NCBI GenBank assembly: GCA_963807385.1
Contig: CAWEBQ010000004.1
Coordinates: forward strand, 1-64,000
Direction of reading: 5' to 3'
Origin: JBDTSW01 sp963807385
GTDB taxonomy: Bacteria > Actinomycetota > Thermoleophilia > Solirubrobacterales > 70-9
Length of the DNA: 64,000 bases
Both the position numbers and the translations under genes were made by a program. The notes under the pieces were generated by a model. It did no database searches. It saw nothing but the letters and a program-made list of their open reading frames with translations, and was not told where the DNA came from. Positions 40,310 to 48,905 of this stretch are shown here, in pieces. Each line of letters begins with the position of its first letter. Within the stretch, counting starts at the first letter, position 1.

Positions 40310-41266
40310 TCACCCCGTCTCGCGCCCGCCTCGGGCCCCCCAGGGCACCTCGCGGGAGAGCAGTCCTTCGAGCGCCACGCGGTCCGGCTCGAAGTGCGTG
40401 GCGAGCGTATCGAGCATCTGCGGGCTGAGCTCCGAGAGCTCGCGGAGCCGTTCGGGCGGGACGCCCTTCCCTCCGATGACACGTCGCCACAGGGGTTGAC
40501 TCGGCGGCAGACGTCTACCGCCGAGCCGAAGGCGCCAGCTCGACTTCAACCGGAGATCCCCACCGATCCACGCCTCCCCCGAGCGGTGATGTCGCCGACC
40601 CAGGCCCTGCGGGCTGAACTCGGGGTCTACCCCGATGTGATCAAAGACCGAGCGCATGAACTCCTCCGGGCGCTCGTCGAGGTCGCGGGTGAACCCGACG
40701 TGGATCTGGTCCGGCCCGAATGCCTCGAAATAGGGGGCGAGCAGGCGCCCGTACTCGCCCCGGCGCACGTAGCCGTTGACGGCGGTCGGGTTAAGGCGCG
40801 CCTCCTCGAGCATCTCGCCGGTGAGCAGCTGCGGAGCCAGTTCGCTCAGGGGTCGCCGCTCGGCGCCGAGCCAGACGTTGAGGCGGTAGTGCGAGCGCAG
40901 CCGATCAACCGGATCCCGCAGGATCGCTACGAGTCGCACGCCGGGCAGCTCGCGGCGGATTCGCCCCGGCACGATCCGCTCCGGCTCGGCCGGGTCCTCG
41001 GTGCCCGGCGTCAGGAAGCGGACCCCGCCGGTCAGGTAGCTGGGCGTGACCTTGCCTCGCTTCCGGTCGGTCGGCTTGCGGCCGAACTCCCGCTTGAGGA
41101 ATGCGTCGTGTCCGCGCAGATAGGTCTCCTCGTGGCTGAAGAATGGAGCCTCCTTGCTGCGCGAGAGCTGCAGCCCGGGGTGAGTCGCGAGGTGGGAGCG
41201 CAGCGACGTCGTGCCGGAGCGTTGCGCCCCGATCACGATGAAGTCGATGGCCTCCGGGTCGGTCAC
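40310..41266 (-). CDS. sulfotransferase
   Basis: GTG 41266 overlaps the previous stop (GTGA). The 318-residue protein has the 5'-phosphosulfate loop DFIVIGAQRSGTTSLRSHL, HPGLQLSRSKEAPFFS, the 3'-phosphate site VRLVAILRDPVDRLRSHYR and NGYVRRGEYGRLLAPYFEAF. These are the PAPS-dependent heparan-type sulfotransferase landmarks. Its location suggests it sulfates the exported polysaccharide or a lipid-linked precursor. A second sulfotransferase lies at 46869-47741. Confidence 0.85.
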   Translation of the reverse strand: MTDPEAIDFIVIGAQRSGTTSLRSHLATHPGLQLSRSKEAPFFSHEETYLRGHDAFLKREFGRKPTDRKRGKVTPSYLTGGVRFLTPGTEDPAEPERIVPGRIRRELPGVRLVAILRDPVDRLRSHYRLNVWLGAERRPLSELAPQLLTGEMLEEARLNPTAVNGYVRRGEYGRLLAPYFEAFGPDQIHVGFTRDLDERPEEFMRSVFDHIGVDPEFSPQGLGRRHHRSGEAWIGGDLRLKSSWRLRLGGRRLPPSQPLWRRVIGGKGVPPERLRELSELSPQMLDTLATHFEPDRVALEGLLSREVPWGARGGRETG

Positions 41267-42504
41267 GATCGAGCCGTCGCCACGGCCCGCAGGCGATCGG
41301 CGTAGCGGGCGCCCACATCGAAGGGCTCGCGGCTGCCCGCGTAGACGCACCGCTGCAACAGCTCGGCCATGACCTCGGCCCCCACGCGGTGCGGCGAGCC
41401 CTCGTGGTGTTCGCGGAGGTAGGCGACCACCTCCTCGGCGCTCGCTGCGCGCACGCAGGATCCGTCCACCTCGTCGAAGACGGTCGTGATCCCGTGGATA
41501 AAGGCGGGGTTCATGAGCACCTTCTCCTGCATCACGACCTCGAGCCCGATCGAGGATCCGACGTCGATCACGACGTCGGCGGCGGCTATCAGCGAGACCG
41601 AGTCGGCCTTGGAGACGTCACGGATCCGAGCCCAGTCGACGCCCGGCGCCTCCTTCAGCGGATCGAGCGACCCCGCCTTGCGCGGGTGTCCCTTCACGGC
41701 GAGCGATACGAAGCTGAGCTCGTGGACGGACCTGAGCAGCGATCGCGTCGCCTCGAGGTCGACCCCCGTGCGCCACTTCGGCGCCATGAACACGACCCGC
41801 AGGCGATCGCCGTCCTCGGCCCATTCGAATGGCGGGACGAGGCGCCGGTTCAGCTCGAACCATCTGCGCGACCAGCGGAGGGATCCCAGCGCCTCCAGGA
41901 TGGAGGGGTCGGCTAGCTCGCGCTGGACGTGTAGCTGGAGGTGCTCCGGGCTCTCATACGCGCAGAGCGCGAAGTGGTTCCGATCGGCCCAGCCAGCGAC
42001 TCCGTTGGCTTCCGGGTCCCGTGGCTTCATCCCGGCGAGCTTGACCGATACGCCGTGGGGAAGCGCCACGACCGGCCGCCGCAGGAGCGTGCCCGCGAGC
42101 ACGAAGTTGGCCCGAACCTGCTGCGCGTCGGGCCGTCGGGCGGCCAGGATCGAGCTCGCCAGCCGCCGGGCGATCGCCGCCAGCGCCCCGCGCGAGCGGA
42201 GGCCGGATACCCGCGGACCGGAGCCCCACTCGACCGCGAGCAACCGTGCGCGAGTTCGCAGCAGCAAGAACACCGCGTAGGGCAGGGTGGCGCGAATCAT
42301 CCCCCCTGGTCCCCGGCCAGCCCAGGGAGTGTGCAGGTGGAACCGCTCGTGAGCCGCCAGGAACTCGAGCCTGTAATCCGCGGACGGCTCGTAGCCCGGC
42401 GAGATCACGGCGTGGACCTCCTCGCCGCGCTCGAGGAGCTCCCAGGCGAGCGGCGACATGTGGTCGATGTCCGGATAGGCCCGGAACAAGAACAGGTAGC
42501 TCAC
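41263..42504 (-). CDS. GT-B-type transferase, CDP-glycerol glycerophosphotransferase-like
   Basis: The 413-residue protein opens MSYLFLFRAYPDIDHMSPLA with a GT-B N-domain. It continues with RPVVALPHGVSVKLAG and has a C-domain with RVVFMAPKWRTGVD, FVSLAVKGHPRKAG, AADVVIDVGSSIGLEVVMQE and NPAFIHGITTVFDEVDGSC. The KGHPR and DVGSSIGLE motifs resemble CDP-glycerol/ribitol transferases and related capsule enzymes. The donor is not predictable. It overlaps both neighbours by 4 bases. Confidence 0.7.
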   Translation of the reverse strand: MSYLFLFRAYPDIDHMSPLAWELLERGEEVHAVISPGYEPSADYRLEFLAAHERFHLHTPWAGRGPGGMIRATLPYAVFLLLRTRARLLAVEWGSGPRVSGLRSRGALAAIARRLASSILAARRPDAQQVRANFVLAGTLLRRPVVALPHGVSVKLAGMKPRDPEANGVAGWADRNHFALCAYESPEHLQLHVQRELADPSILEALGSLRWSRRWFELNRRLVPPFEWAEDGDRLRVVFMAPKWRTGVDLEATRSLLRSVHELSFVSLAVKGHPRKAGSLDPLKEAPGVDWARIRDVSKADSVSLIAAADVVIDVGSSIGLEVVMQEKVLMNPAFIHGITTVFDEVDGSCVRAASAEEVVAYLREHHEGSPHRVGAEVMAELLQRCVYAGSREPFDVGARYADRLRAVATARS

Positions 42505-43796
42505 CGCTCGCCACCCCGCGTCTCGAGGCCGAACCGGTCGATCACGATCGCCTGGTCGCGCTCGCCGAAGTCGTCGTCCCCGCCGATGTGGCTGAGAACG
42601 TAGATCTCACCGTCCTTGGCCTGGGTGCTGACGGGGTAGTAGGCGGATTCCAGGGCGCCGGAGGTCCCCGTGAACCGAAGCGGATCCCAGGTCCTTCCGC
42701 CGTCGCGCGTGTAGTCCGTGCCGGTGGTGGCGATATGCAGGACCACGCCCTCGCGGGTCGCCAGCAGCTCCGGATGGCCGGAATGCGGGAACGGTGCCGA
42801 GGTGGGCTTGCCCATCGTCCAGCCGTCGCCGTCTCGCTGGAGCAGGGCCTGCTTTCGGAGCTGGGTGGACGGGTCGGCGGGGTCGGAAGTGCGCATGACC
42901 GCGAGCAGGTCGCCACCCGGAAGCTCGGCGACGTCCCACTCGTTCGGCGGCACCTCGCTCTCGGGGGGGACCGTCAGAGCGTCCGTCCAGGTGAGGCCCT
43001 CGTCCTCGGAGGTCATCAGCAGCCATCCCCGCTTTTCGGGCGGCAGCGGGACGTCTGGGTCGCGCTCTCCCGCGGGGACGTCCCAGTAGTTGCCCGTGGC
43101 GAGAAGCCGACCGTCCGAGAGGTACTGGATGCGGCTCAGGTTGTAGGTGAACTTCTTCGGGTCGAGCAGGAAGCTTGGCTTGGTCCAATCCTTCGCTCCC
43201 GGCTCGAGCCGCTGCAGGTAGGCCGTCCCCGGCACGTCGGCAAACCCCTTCAGGTCCTCGCCGTTGACCCGGCGGAGGATGGTTCCGTCGCGCAACCCGG
43301 TCACGGCCTGGCCCGTGTAGGCATGGGGAGGGCCCGGGACGTCCTCCTTGTAGAACTGCTGCCAGGTTCGCCCGCCGTCGGTCGAGCGCAGGATGATCTG
43401 GGAGACCTCGAGGCGGCCCCAATCCCGGTGGGGGGTCGAGGGAATCGGTCCCGTGGCCTGGGTAAAGGCGGTCATCAGCGCCCCGTCGGGCGCCGTCCAG
43501 ACGCCCGTCCACGCCGTGTAGCCGGGCGTCTGGGGCGAGTGATAGACGAGCTTGCGCTTGAGGTCGGTCCCGACCACCCGGGGGCCAATCGACGGGGCCT
43601 GGGTGGTGGGCCCGGGCGCGTCGTCGCCCACCGTCGCCACCCACCACAGCCCGGCCCCGGCGAGCAGCGCCGCGAGCGCCACGAGCGTGACGGTGATTCC
43701 GCGCCTGATGCCGAAGCCGGACGAGCCCTCGACGAGGGCCTGCCATCGACTGCGGCGCCAACGCGGCCCCTGGTCCGACCGATCGCGACCGAGCAT
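42501..43796 (-). CDS. membrane-anchored BNR/sialidase-like beta-propeller protein
   Basis: ATG 43796 is supported by a TACAAT element 7 bases upstream, and gives 431 residues rather than the longer frame from 43892. A cytoplasmic basic head is followed by one helix (TVTLVALAALLAGAGLWWVA) and an outside domain with at least three Asp boxes: RSTDGGRTWQQFY, TSEDEGLTWTDAL and YTRDGGRTWDPLR. It also has the propeller strand GHPELLATREGVVLHIATTG. Asp boxes mark sialidase-type beta-propellers, but I cannot confirm catalytic Tyr/Glu and Arg-triad residues. It may bind or trim the nonulosonate polymer made nearby. Confidence 0.75.
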   Translation of the reverse strand: MLGRDRSDQGPRWRRSRWQALVEGSSGFGIRRGITVTLVALAALLAGAGLWWVATVGDDAPGPTTQAPSIGPRVVGTDLKRKLVYHSPQTPGYTAWTGVWTAPDGALMTAFTQATGPIPSTPHRDWGRLEVSQIILRSTDGGRTWQQFYKEDVPGPPHAYTGQAVTGLRDGTILRRVNGEDLKGFADVPGTAYLQRLEPGAKDWTKPSFLLDPKKFTYNLSRIQYLSDGRLLATGNYWDVPAGERDPDVPLPPEKRGWLLMTSEDEGLTWTDALTVPPESEVPPNEWDVAELPGGDLLAVMRTSDPADPSTQLRKQALLQRDGDGWTMGKPTSAPFPHSGHPELLATREGVVLHIATTGTDYTRDGGRTWDPLRFTGTSGALESAYYPVSTQAKDGEIYVLSHIGGDDDFGERDQAIVIDRFGLETRGGER

Positions 43797-43803
43797 CGGC
43801 GCG

Positions 43804-43809
43804 ATTGTA
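43804..43809 (-). promoter_or_regulatory. -10 element TACAAT of the BNR operon
   Basis: On the minus strand TACAAT ends 7 bases before ATG 43796, so the transcript should be leaderless. It is back to back with the promoter at 43836 for the divergent gene. Confidence 0.5.
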
Positions 43810-43835
43810 GGGAGGGCTCTTGCCGAGCTCCCTGT

Positions 43836-43841
43836 TAGCCT
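43836..43841 (+). promoter_or_regulatory. -10 element TAGCCT of the divergent transferase gene
   Basis: TAGCCT ends 8 bases before ATG 43850. Together with TACAAT at 43804-43809 it forms a divergent promoter pair with only 26 bases between the two hexamers. Confidence 0.5.
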
Positions 43842-43849
43842 CGCGAAAT

Positions 43850-45565
43850 ATGCGCCTGCATATGACCTCGGCCGGGCTCGAGCCGACGTCACTCAGGCCC
43901 GGGCATGACCTCGTCATCGAGGCCGATCCGATCCACGGCACCGATCTTCCCCAGGGAACCGTCGTGGACGACCACCTGGGCCTGGAGGACCGGCGCGAGG
44001 TCGAGCGCGTGGCGTCGGGGGCGACGGCCCAGTGGAGGGCGCAGATGGACCCCCTGCTGACGGTCGACGGGCTCTGCCTGCCCTTCATCTGGGAGGCCCT
44101 GATCCGGCGTCAGCTCAACAGGGTGACGTTGATCAGCGCCGGGATCCTTGCCGCGGTCGAGACGTACGGACCGGACCAGCTCGAGCTGAGTGGCGGCGAT
44201 CGGGCCACCGCCCTTCTCGTCGAGGCGGTCGCAGCGGCGAGCGGCCTGTCGGTCGAGGGCGAGCCGGTCGTCTCCACGGCGGCGGGCGACGGCGCCTCCG
44301 CCCCGCGTGGGCGCCGTATCCGCCGGGCGGCGCTGGCGCCGGTTCGCAGGGCCGGGATCCCGTCCCACCTGCGCCAGGGGAGCGTTCTCTTCGTGAGCTA
44401 CTGGCCGCTCGAGCCCCTGCTGGACAGGATGCTGGAGCAGCGCAGTGGGACGCGCCCGGCGGTCTTCCTCGACAAGCTGCCGTCGGGCGTGCGGCGTGCC
44501 CTGCGCGCGGCCGTCCGGGGCGGTTGGGTCGGGTCGCCCGCGCCTTCTGACCGGCGCGTCGCGGGTTCTGCGGCGGCCCGGGCGCTGAAGGCCGCGGAGG
44601 CGCCTCCACGGGTCGAGGGCCTCGGGGTCTCGCTGGGCGCCGCCGTCCACGAGTCGATCATGCCCTTCGCCCGCGAGCGGATCACCCGTGATCTCGCCCG
44701 GGCGCGGATGCTCAGGCGCGTCCTCGCCCGTACGCCTCCGGCCTGCGTCGTGTCCGCCTGGGACAGCGAGCCGGACGCGCGCCTAGTGGTCACGATCGCC
44801 AAGGAGGCCGGGATCCGCACCTCGATCCTCTCGCATGGGGCCTACCTGCAGCCGACGCTGGCAACGGACATGGACCTTGGAGACGAGATCCTGCTGTGGT
44901 CGCGCGCGATGGAACGCCCGACGCCCCCGGCGGGGACGCCGGTCCACGTGGTTGGCTATCCGGTGCCCCATTCGCCGCCCCCGCCCACGCGCCGGTTCCG
45001 GGCCTCCGCCGAGCCTCCGCGGATCGTCGTGATCGCCCAGCCGGCGATTCATTTCCCGCTGATCGACCGCCGGATCGAGATGCGCCAGTACCTGACGGCG
45101 ATCGATGCGATCCAGGCCCACGCCCCCTCCGCGGTGGTGGTGCTGAGGCCGCACCCGGAGCGGGGACGTGCCGCCGCCGCATCCGCCGCCGAGCGCCGTC
45201 CGGCCGCCCGGATCGAGACCGACTTAAGCCCGTCGATCCTGGACGTGGTGAAGCGGGCCGACCTCTGCATCGGCACGGCGTCGGCGGCGACGCTTCAGGC
45301 CGCCCTCGTCGGGACGCCCGTCATTGCGCTCAACCTGGGCGAGTACGACTGGCTCTGGCCACTCGGCGGCGACACCTCCGTCCCCCTCGCCCGCTCGGGA
45401 TCGGAGCTCGAGCGCTGGCTCGAGCGCTGGCTCGGCGGCGAACAGCTCCCCGGGCAGCAGGATCTGCTCGACGGGCTGGGGGCGGACGGGGGCGATTCGA
45501 GCGCCCGCATGCTCGAGGCGATCGGCGCGGCGCCCGACCATGGCGGCTCCGGGCAACGGGGCTAG
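43850..45565 (+). CDS. surface-carbohydrate GT-B transferase, polysialyltransferase-like
   Basis: ATG 43850 is favoured by the promoter spacing and gives 571 residues. Residues 1-150 include EALIRRQLNRVTLISAG and ETYGPDQLELSGGDRATALL. The C-terminal half has SVLFVSYWPLEPLLDRML, ACVVSAWDSEPDARLVVT, TSILSHGAYLQP, VVVLRPHPERG and the nucleotide-sugar site ADLCIGTASAATLQAALVGT. The RPHPE and GTASAATLQAAL elements resemble capsular and sialic-acid transferases of GT-B fold, fitting a locus that makes nonulosonic acid. The substrate is inference. Its end meets the DUF4910 gene with a 4-base convergent overlap. Confidence 0.6.
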   Translation: MRLHMTSAGLEPTSLRPGHDLVIEADPIHGTDLPQGTVVDDHLGLEDRREVERVASGATAQWRAQMDPLLTVDGLCLPFIWEALIRRQLNRVTLISAGILAAVETYGPDQLELSGGDRATALLVEAVAAASGLSVEGEPVVSTAAGDGASAPRGRRIRRAALAPVRRAGIPSHLRQGSVLFVSYWPLEPLLDRMLEQRSGTRPAVFLDKLPSGVRRALRAAVRGGWVGSPAPSDRRVAGSAAARALKAAEAPPRVEGLGVSLGAAVHESIMPFARERITRDLARARMLRRVLARTPPACVVSAWDSEPDARLVVTIAKEAGIRTSILSHGAYLQPTLATDMDLGDEILLWSRAMERPTPPAGTPVHVVGYPVPHSPPPPTRRFRASAEPPRIVVIAQPAIHFPLIDRRIEMRQYLTAIDAIQAHAPSAVVVLRPHPERGRAAAASAAERRPAARIETDLSPSILDVVKRADLCIGTASAATLQAALVGTPVIALNLGEYDWLWPLGGDTSVPLARSGSELERWLERWLGGEQLPGQQDLLDGLGADGGDSSARMLEAIGAAPDHGGSGQRG

Positions 45566-46872
45566 GCGGCGGATCGCTCCAGCAGGCCCTCCGCCAAGAG
45601 GCGGTCGGCCGCGAGGCGCAGCGCTGCGATCGGCCTCCCGGCTCGCTCTGCGACGGCCAGGAGATCCCGGGTCCCGTCGCAGAGGTTCAGCACCCACATC
45701 ATGTCCCCCATCTGCTCGTTGCGGAGGGTGGCGCCCCCCGTCGAGGGGTAGAGGCCGCGCCGCCCGAGCTGAGGCTCCCCGTGCGGCGCGGTCGAGCGCA
45801 GGACCTCGGTCGCCTCGAGCGCCTCGATGATCCCGGCGTAGGCGGCAAGGCTGCCGGCCAGCGCCTCCGGCGTGATCAGGTCGAGGTCGTCCAGCGACGT
45901 GTGGTACTCGGGGTAGCCGTACATCGACCGCATCAGCGAGCCGACGGGCAGGTCGAAGCCAGGGGAGCAGTACTGGCGCTCATCGCTCCCCAGCGGGAAG
46001 AAGTCGATCGCTTTGGCGTCCTCTCCGCGGTGGGCGAGCACGTGCTCGGCGGCGCGGTCGGCGAGCGAGTCGCCCTGTCGCGAGCGCTTGTAGGTGAACG
46101 CGGCGGGGTCGCCCGCGCAGGTGACGACGTAGCCGGCAACAAGGCGCTCGCTGAGGCGCTCGCCGAAGCGTGCCAGGTAGGCGATAGCGCCGATCGTCTC
46201 GGGCCCGAAGAGGAAGCGGTACGTGTGCCTCGGCTGTTCCAGAGACGACGCCAGCCGCGCGAGGTGGGCGACGATCACGGGCCCGGAGAGCTCGTTGTTG
46301 GCCAGCGACGGGTGACAGCAATAGGTCGAGAACAGCACCTCCCGATCGCCCTCGCCCGGCACCACGACCTCGCCGAGGACGACCTCGCCGGGCCCGAGGT
46401 CGGCATCGACGCACACCTCGTACTCGCCGTCGGGCAGTGCCTCGCGGACGCGATGGGCCAGGCAAAAACCCCAGTCCTCGTCGTAATACGAGGTCCTGTA
46501 CGGGACCGCGTCGGGCTGGTCGGGGAGGCTGTGAAGGTGCTCCTGAAGCTCGGCCAGCGGCAGTCGCGCCCGCACCGGCCGGCTGTAGTTCACGACGTGG
46601 AGGTTGGAGTCCGCGAGCGAGCAGACCCGGCCGCCGGCGGGGCCGGCGATCCAGGCGTCGCGGATCGTCCACTCCTTCGGGATCTCCCAGTCCAGCACCC
46701 GTTCACCGGTGGGGAAGCGGTGGCGCTCCATCGGCCCGCTGACCAGCTCGAGGCGATCGAGCGTCTCCCTGTAGCCGGGCCCCGTGAGGCTGCGGGTGAT
46801 TGGGAACAGCTCGGTCGCGAGCGCGTGCAGCTCATCGCCGAGTCCCGCGGCGTTCCCCGGGAGATCGCTCAC
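45562..46872 (-). CDS. DUF4910 (aminopeptidase-fold) protein
   Basis: GTG 46872 overlaps the previous stop. The 436-residue protein has LFPITRSLTGPGYRETLD, DWEIPKEWTIRDAWIAG, LHSLPDQPDAVPYRTSYYD, DWGFCLAHRV, FSTYCCHPSLANNELSGPV and SMYGYPEYHTSLDDLD. The CHPSxANxELSGP segment carries the His/Asn/Glu pattern of M28-like zinc peptidases, and GYPEYHTSLDD supplies another His and Asp. DUF4910 proteins are common in surface-glycan clusters and are uncharacterised as far as I know. As the last gene after an adenylating ligase, carrier protein and acetyltransferase it could hydrolyse or form an amide on the sugar. Confidence 0.8.
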   Translation of the reverse strand: MSDLPGNAAGLGDELHALATELFPITRSLTGPGYRETLDRLELVSGPMERHRFPTGERVLDWEIPKEWTIRDAWIAGPAGGRVCSLADSNLHVVNYSRPVRARLPLAELQEHLHSLPDQPDAVPYRTSYYDEDWGFCLAHRVREALPDGEYEVCVDADLGPGEVVLGEVVVPGEGDREVLFSTYCCHPSLANNELSGPVIVAHLARLASSLEQPRHTYRFLFGPETIGAIAYLARFGERLSERLVAGYVVTCAGDPAAFTYKRSRQGDSLADRAAEHVLAHRGEDAKAIDFFPLGSDERQYCSPGFDLPVGSLMRSMYGYPEYHTSLDDLDLITPEALAGSLAAYAGIIEALEATEVLRSTAPHGEPQLGRRGLYPSTGGATLRNEQMGDMMWVLNLCDGTRDLLAVAERAGRPIAALRLAADRLLAEGLLERSAA

Positions 46873-47741
46873 GGTGCCCCCTCGGCCCCGCGGTATCCGT
46901 ACGAGGCCAGCAGCGCGAGGTCCTCAGGCTGTGCCTCGGCTGCGACCAGGTGGTGCTCGTCGGCCCGGCTCGCGTCGCGGAGCGGCACCCTCCCAAGCGC
47001 CTGCTCGGCGAGCGCGCCTCCCCGCTCGAGCCCGATGAAGGCGGCAACGTCGGCCAGGGCCGGCCGCGGGTCCTCGAGGAGGTCCTCCAGGCGAAGCTGA
47101 TGTGTGGGGTGGGGGGTCGTCGCGAGCACGGTGTCGAGCTGACGGTTGTACTCCCCCCAGAGGGAGAGGGACCCGCGGAGGCTCAGGCAGCGCACCGACC
47201 GGGCCGGTTGTTCTTCCCGGCGGAGGGCCAGATTGCGAAGCCGGACCTTGGGGGGGAGGCGGCGCGTCGCCGTGCGGCCGGCGGCGACCTCGGCACGGGC
47301 GCGCGCGCGGAGGCTGAGCGCGGCATCGAACCCGTGACGGCGCACGACGAGGAGTCGCATCCGCGGGAAAACCCCCTCCCACAGCGGCAGCGTGAACCCC
47401 ATCCGGGGTTCCTTCCAGCCCCACGGGCCAGCCCCATCCGCCCCCAGGCGCGCGCCGAGGTGTCGGCGGGCGAAGGCGTCCACCTGCGCTTGGGCCTCCG
47501 AGCGCAGTTCCGGAGCCGCCAGCATGTCGAGCGCCGCCGCCGGGTGCTCCCAGCTCCCACCGGAGCGCCTCAGCAGCCACTCGTTCAGGTCGACCAGCGG
47601 CTGGAGCTCCATCAGCTCGGTCACCTTGCCCAGCGCCAGCCCCATGGCGCGGGCGAGCTCGGCGATCACCGTCGTTCCCGAGCGGTGCATGCCGAGGATC
47701 ACGACCGGCTCCGCCCCGCCTGTCGGCGCCGGCGCGCTCAA
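46869..47741 (-). CDS. sulfotransferase family protein
   Basis: TTG 47741 overlaps the previous stop (TTGA). Motifs are EPVVILGMHRSGTTVIAELA (5'-PAPS loop), FPRMRLLVVRRHGFDAALSL (3'-phosphate site) and SLWGEYNRQLDTVLATTPHP. The RRHG site has His-Gly in place of the usual DP, so the fold is clear but the cofactor contacts are slightly unusual. At 290 residues it is complete. It is placed between the AAC(3)-like and DUF4910 genes in the large sugar operon, so it probably acts on the same glycan. Confidence 0.8.
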   Translation of the reverse strand: MSAPAPTGGAEPVVILGMHRSGTTVIAELARAMGLALGKVTELMELQPLVDLNEWLLRRSGGSWEHPAAALDMLAAPELRSEAQAQVDAFARRHLGARLGADGAGPWGWKEPRMGFTLPLWEGVFPRMRLLVVRRHGFDAALSLRARARAEVAAGRTATRRLPPKVRLRNLALRREEQPARSVRCLSLRGSLSLWGEYNRQLDTVLATTPHPTHQLRLEDLLEDPRPALADVAAFIGLERGGALAEQALGRVPLRDASRADEHHLVAAEAQPEDLALLASYGYRGAEGAP

Positions 47742-48565
47742 GGAGTGTGGGCGCCGACGCGATCGGGGTGGGCGCCGTGCTCGCCCGCATCCGGATGCCC
47801 GCGTCTCAACAGGAAGTCCGGGTTGGCCTCGAGCCGCTCCAGCGCGATCAGCTCGACCGCGCTCGTGTCGGTGAGAAACAGCCGGGGGCCGCGCGCGAGC
47901 GGCTCCGAAGCGGCCAGTCCCCGGGTCCTCAGCTCCTCCGCGAGCGGCGTGAAGAACGGCCAGACGTCGGCGTCGAGCTCGCGGACGAAGTACCGCGCCG
48001 TCGTCGGCCGCTCCCGCCCCTCGTGGCGGACGATCCCGTCGAAATCCTTGAAGTACCGGTAGGGGACGGCGGCCCGCTGCTCGACGTGGTGGACGTAGGT
48101 GCAGTATTCGAAGCTCACGCCAAAGAACAGGAGCTTGGCGTTGCACGAGCGCAGGTAGCCGAAGACACCGTTCTCCCCGAAGGCGTCGCTGTCGCCGACC
48201 GAGAACAGGCGAGAGTCCCACGGTTCCGCGACGGCGCCCAGAAACGCCGCCGAGAAGTTCGGCTCCATGGTCCGCCGCACACCGTCGCTGCCGCGGAAGC
48301 GTTCCGTCAGGGCCCCGACCGTCGAGGGGGTGGCGTCCGGTTCGTAGGCCGCGCCGTCGGTGTAGCTGTAGGTGAAGGTGGGCATGCCGAGCACGCCGTC
48401 GGGAACGGCGTCGGCGAGGCCCTTGACGATCGTGTCGATCTTCTCGGCGGGACGGCGTCCGGCCACGCGCATCGCCGACTGCAGCCCCGAGTGGACGAAC
48501 AGTGCGTCGTCGCGCTCCACGCCCAGCCTCGCGAGCGCCCTCGTGATGTCAGCGGCCTCAATCAC
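47738..48565 (-). CDS. AAC(3)-like aminosugar N-acetyltransferase
   Basis: ATG 48565 gives 275 residues with DDALFVHSGLQSAM, GVLGMPTFTYSYTDG, AKLLFFGVSFEYCTYVHHVE and QRAAVPYRYFKDFDG. The last two carry the conserved His, Glu and PYR motif of the aminoglycoside 3-N-acetyltransferase family (Antibiotic_NAT). In surface-polysaccharide clusters these enzymes acylate amino sugars rather than drugs, so antibiotic resistance is not implied. Placed directly after the acyl carrier protein, it may take an acyl group from that carrier instead of CoA; that is inference. Confidence 0.8.
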   Translation of the reverse strand: MIEAADITRALARLGVERDDALFVHSGLQSAMRVAGRRPAEKIDTIVKGLADAVPDGVLGMPTFTYSYTDGAAYEPDATPSTVGALTERFRGSDGVRRTMEPNFSAAFLGAVAEPWDSRLFSVGDSDAFGENGVFGYLRSCNAKLLFFGVSFEYCTYVHHVEQRAAVPYRYFKDFDGIVRHEGRERPTTARYFVRELDADVWPFFTPLAEELRTRGLAASEPLARGPRLFLTDTSAVELIALERLEANPDFLLRRGHPDAGEHGAHPDRVGAHTP

Positions 48566-48608
48566 GCTGCGATCCTACGCAACGCCTCCTCCGCCCAGGG
48601 TGCGGTCC

Positions 48609-48884
48609 TCAGTGGGCCCGCGCGCCCTGCTCCGCGACGCGGCGGCTGAGCGCGCCGAGCACGCTCAGCTCCTCGGGCTCGGCGCCCTCGAAATCGATCT
48701 CGAGGCTGAACCGGTCCTCGACCTCAGCGATCAGTTCGAGGAGACCGAGCGAATCGACGATGCCCGCCTCGAGGAGGTCGAGGTCGTCCGCGGTTGTGGC
48801 CGGATCGTGCCCGATCTCGCGCAGGCGCGGGGTGATCGCCTCGATCATGAACGCGCGCACCTCGGCTTCCGCAATCGCGCCCAT
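48609..48884 (-). CDS. acyl carrier protein
   Basis: This 91-residue acidic, helical protein has LLEAGIVDSLGLLELIAEVE, where the DSL serine is the phosphopantetheine site, and the later EDRFSLEIDFEGAEPEELSV. It lies 21 bases after the adenylating ligase, the arrangement of DltA and DltC, and should carry the activated acid as a thioester. No phosphopantetheinyl transferase is seen in the window. Confidence 0.88.
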   Translation of the reverse strand: MGAIAEAEVRAFMIEAITPRLREIGHDPATTADDLDLLEAGIVDSLGLLELIAEVEDRFSLEIDFEGAEPEELSVLGALSRRVAEQGARAH

Positions 48885-48905
48885 CCGCGGCGAGGATACA
48901 GGTGC

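Noticed and set aside
44896..47100. 734-codon plus-strand frame
   Set aside because: It crosses the end of the transferase and opposes the DUF4910 and sulfotransferase genes, all of which have strong motifs; it has none.
46869..48221. A 450-residue sulfotransferase
   Set aside because: The first 160 residues are the shadow of the AAC(3)-like gene. The conserved part starts at EPVVILGMHRSGTT, with a TTGA overlap at 47741.
47738..48565. Aminoglycoside resistance gene
   Set aside because: The AAC(3) fold is clear, but its place in a polysaccharide operon next to a carrier protein points to sugar acylation, not resistance.
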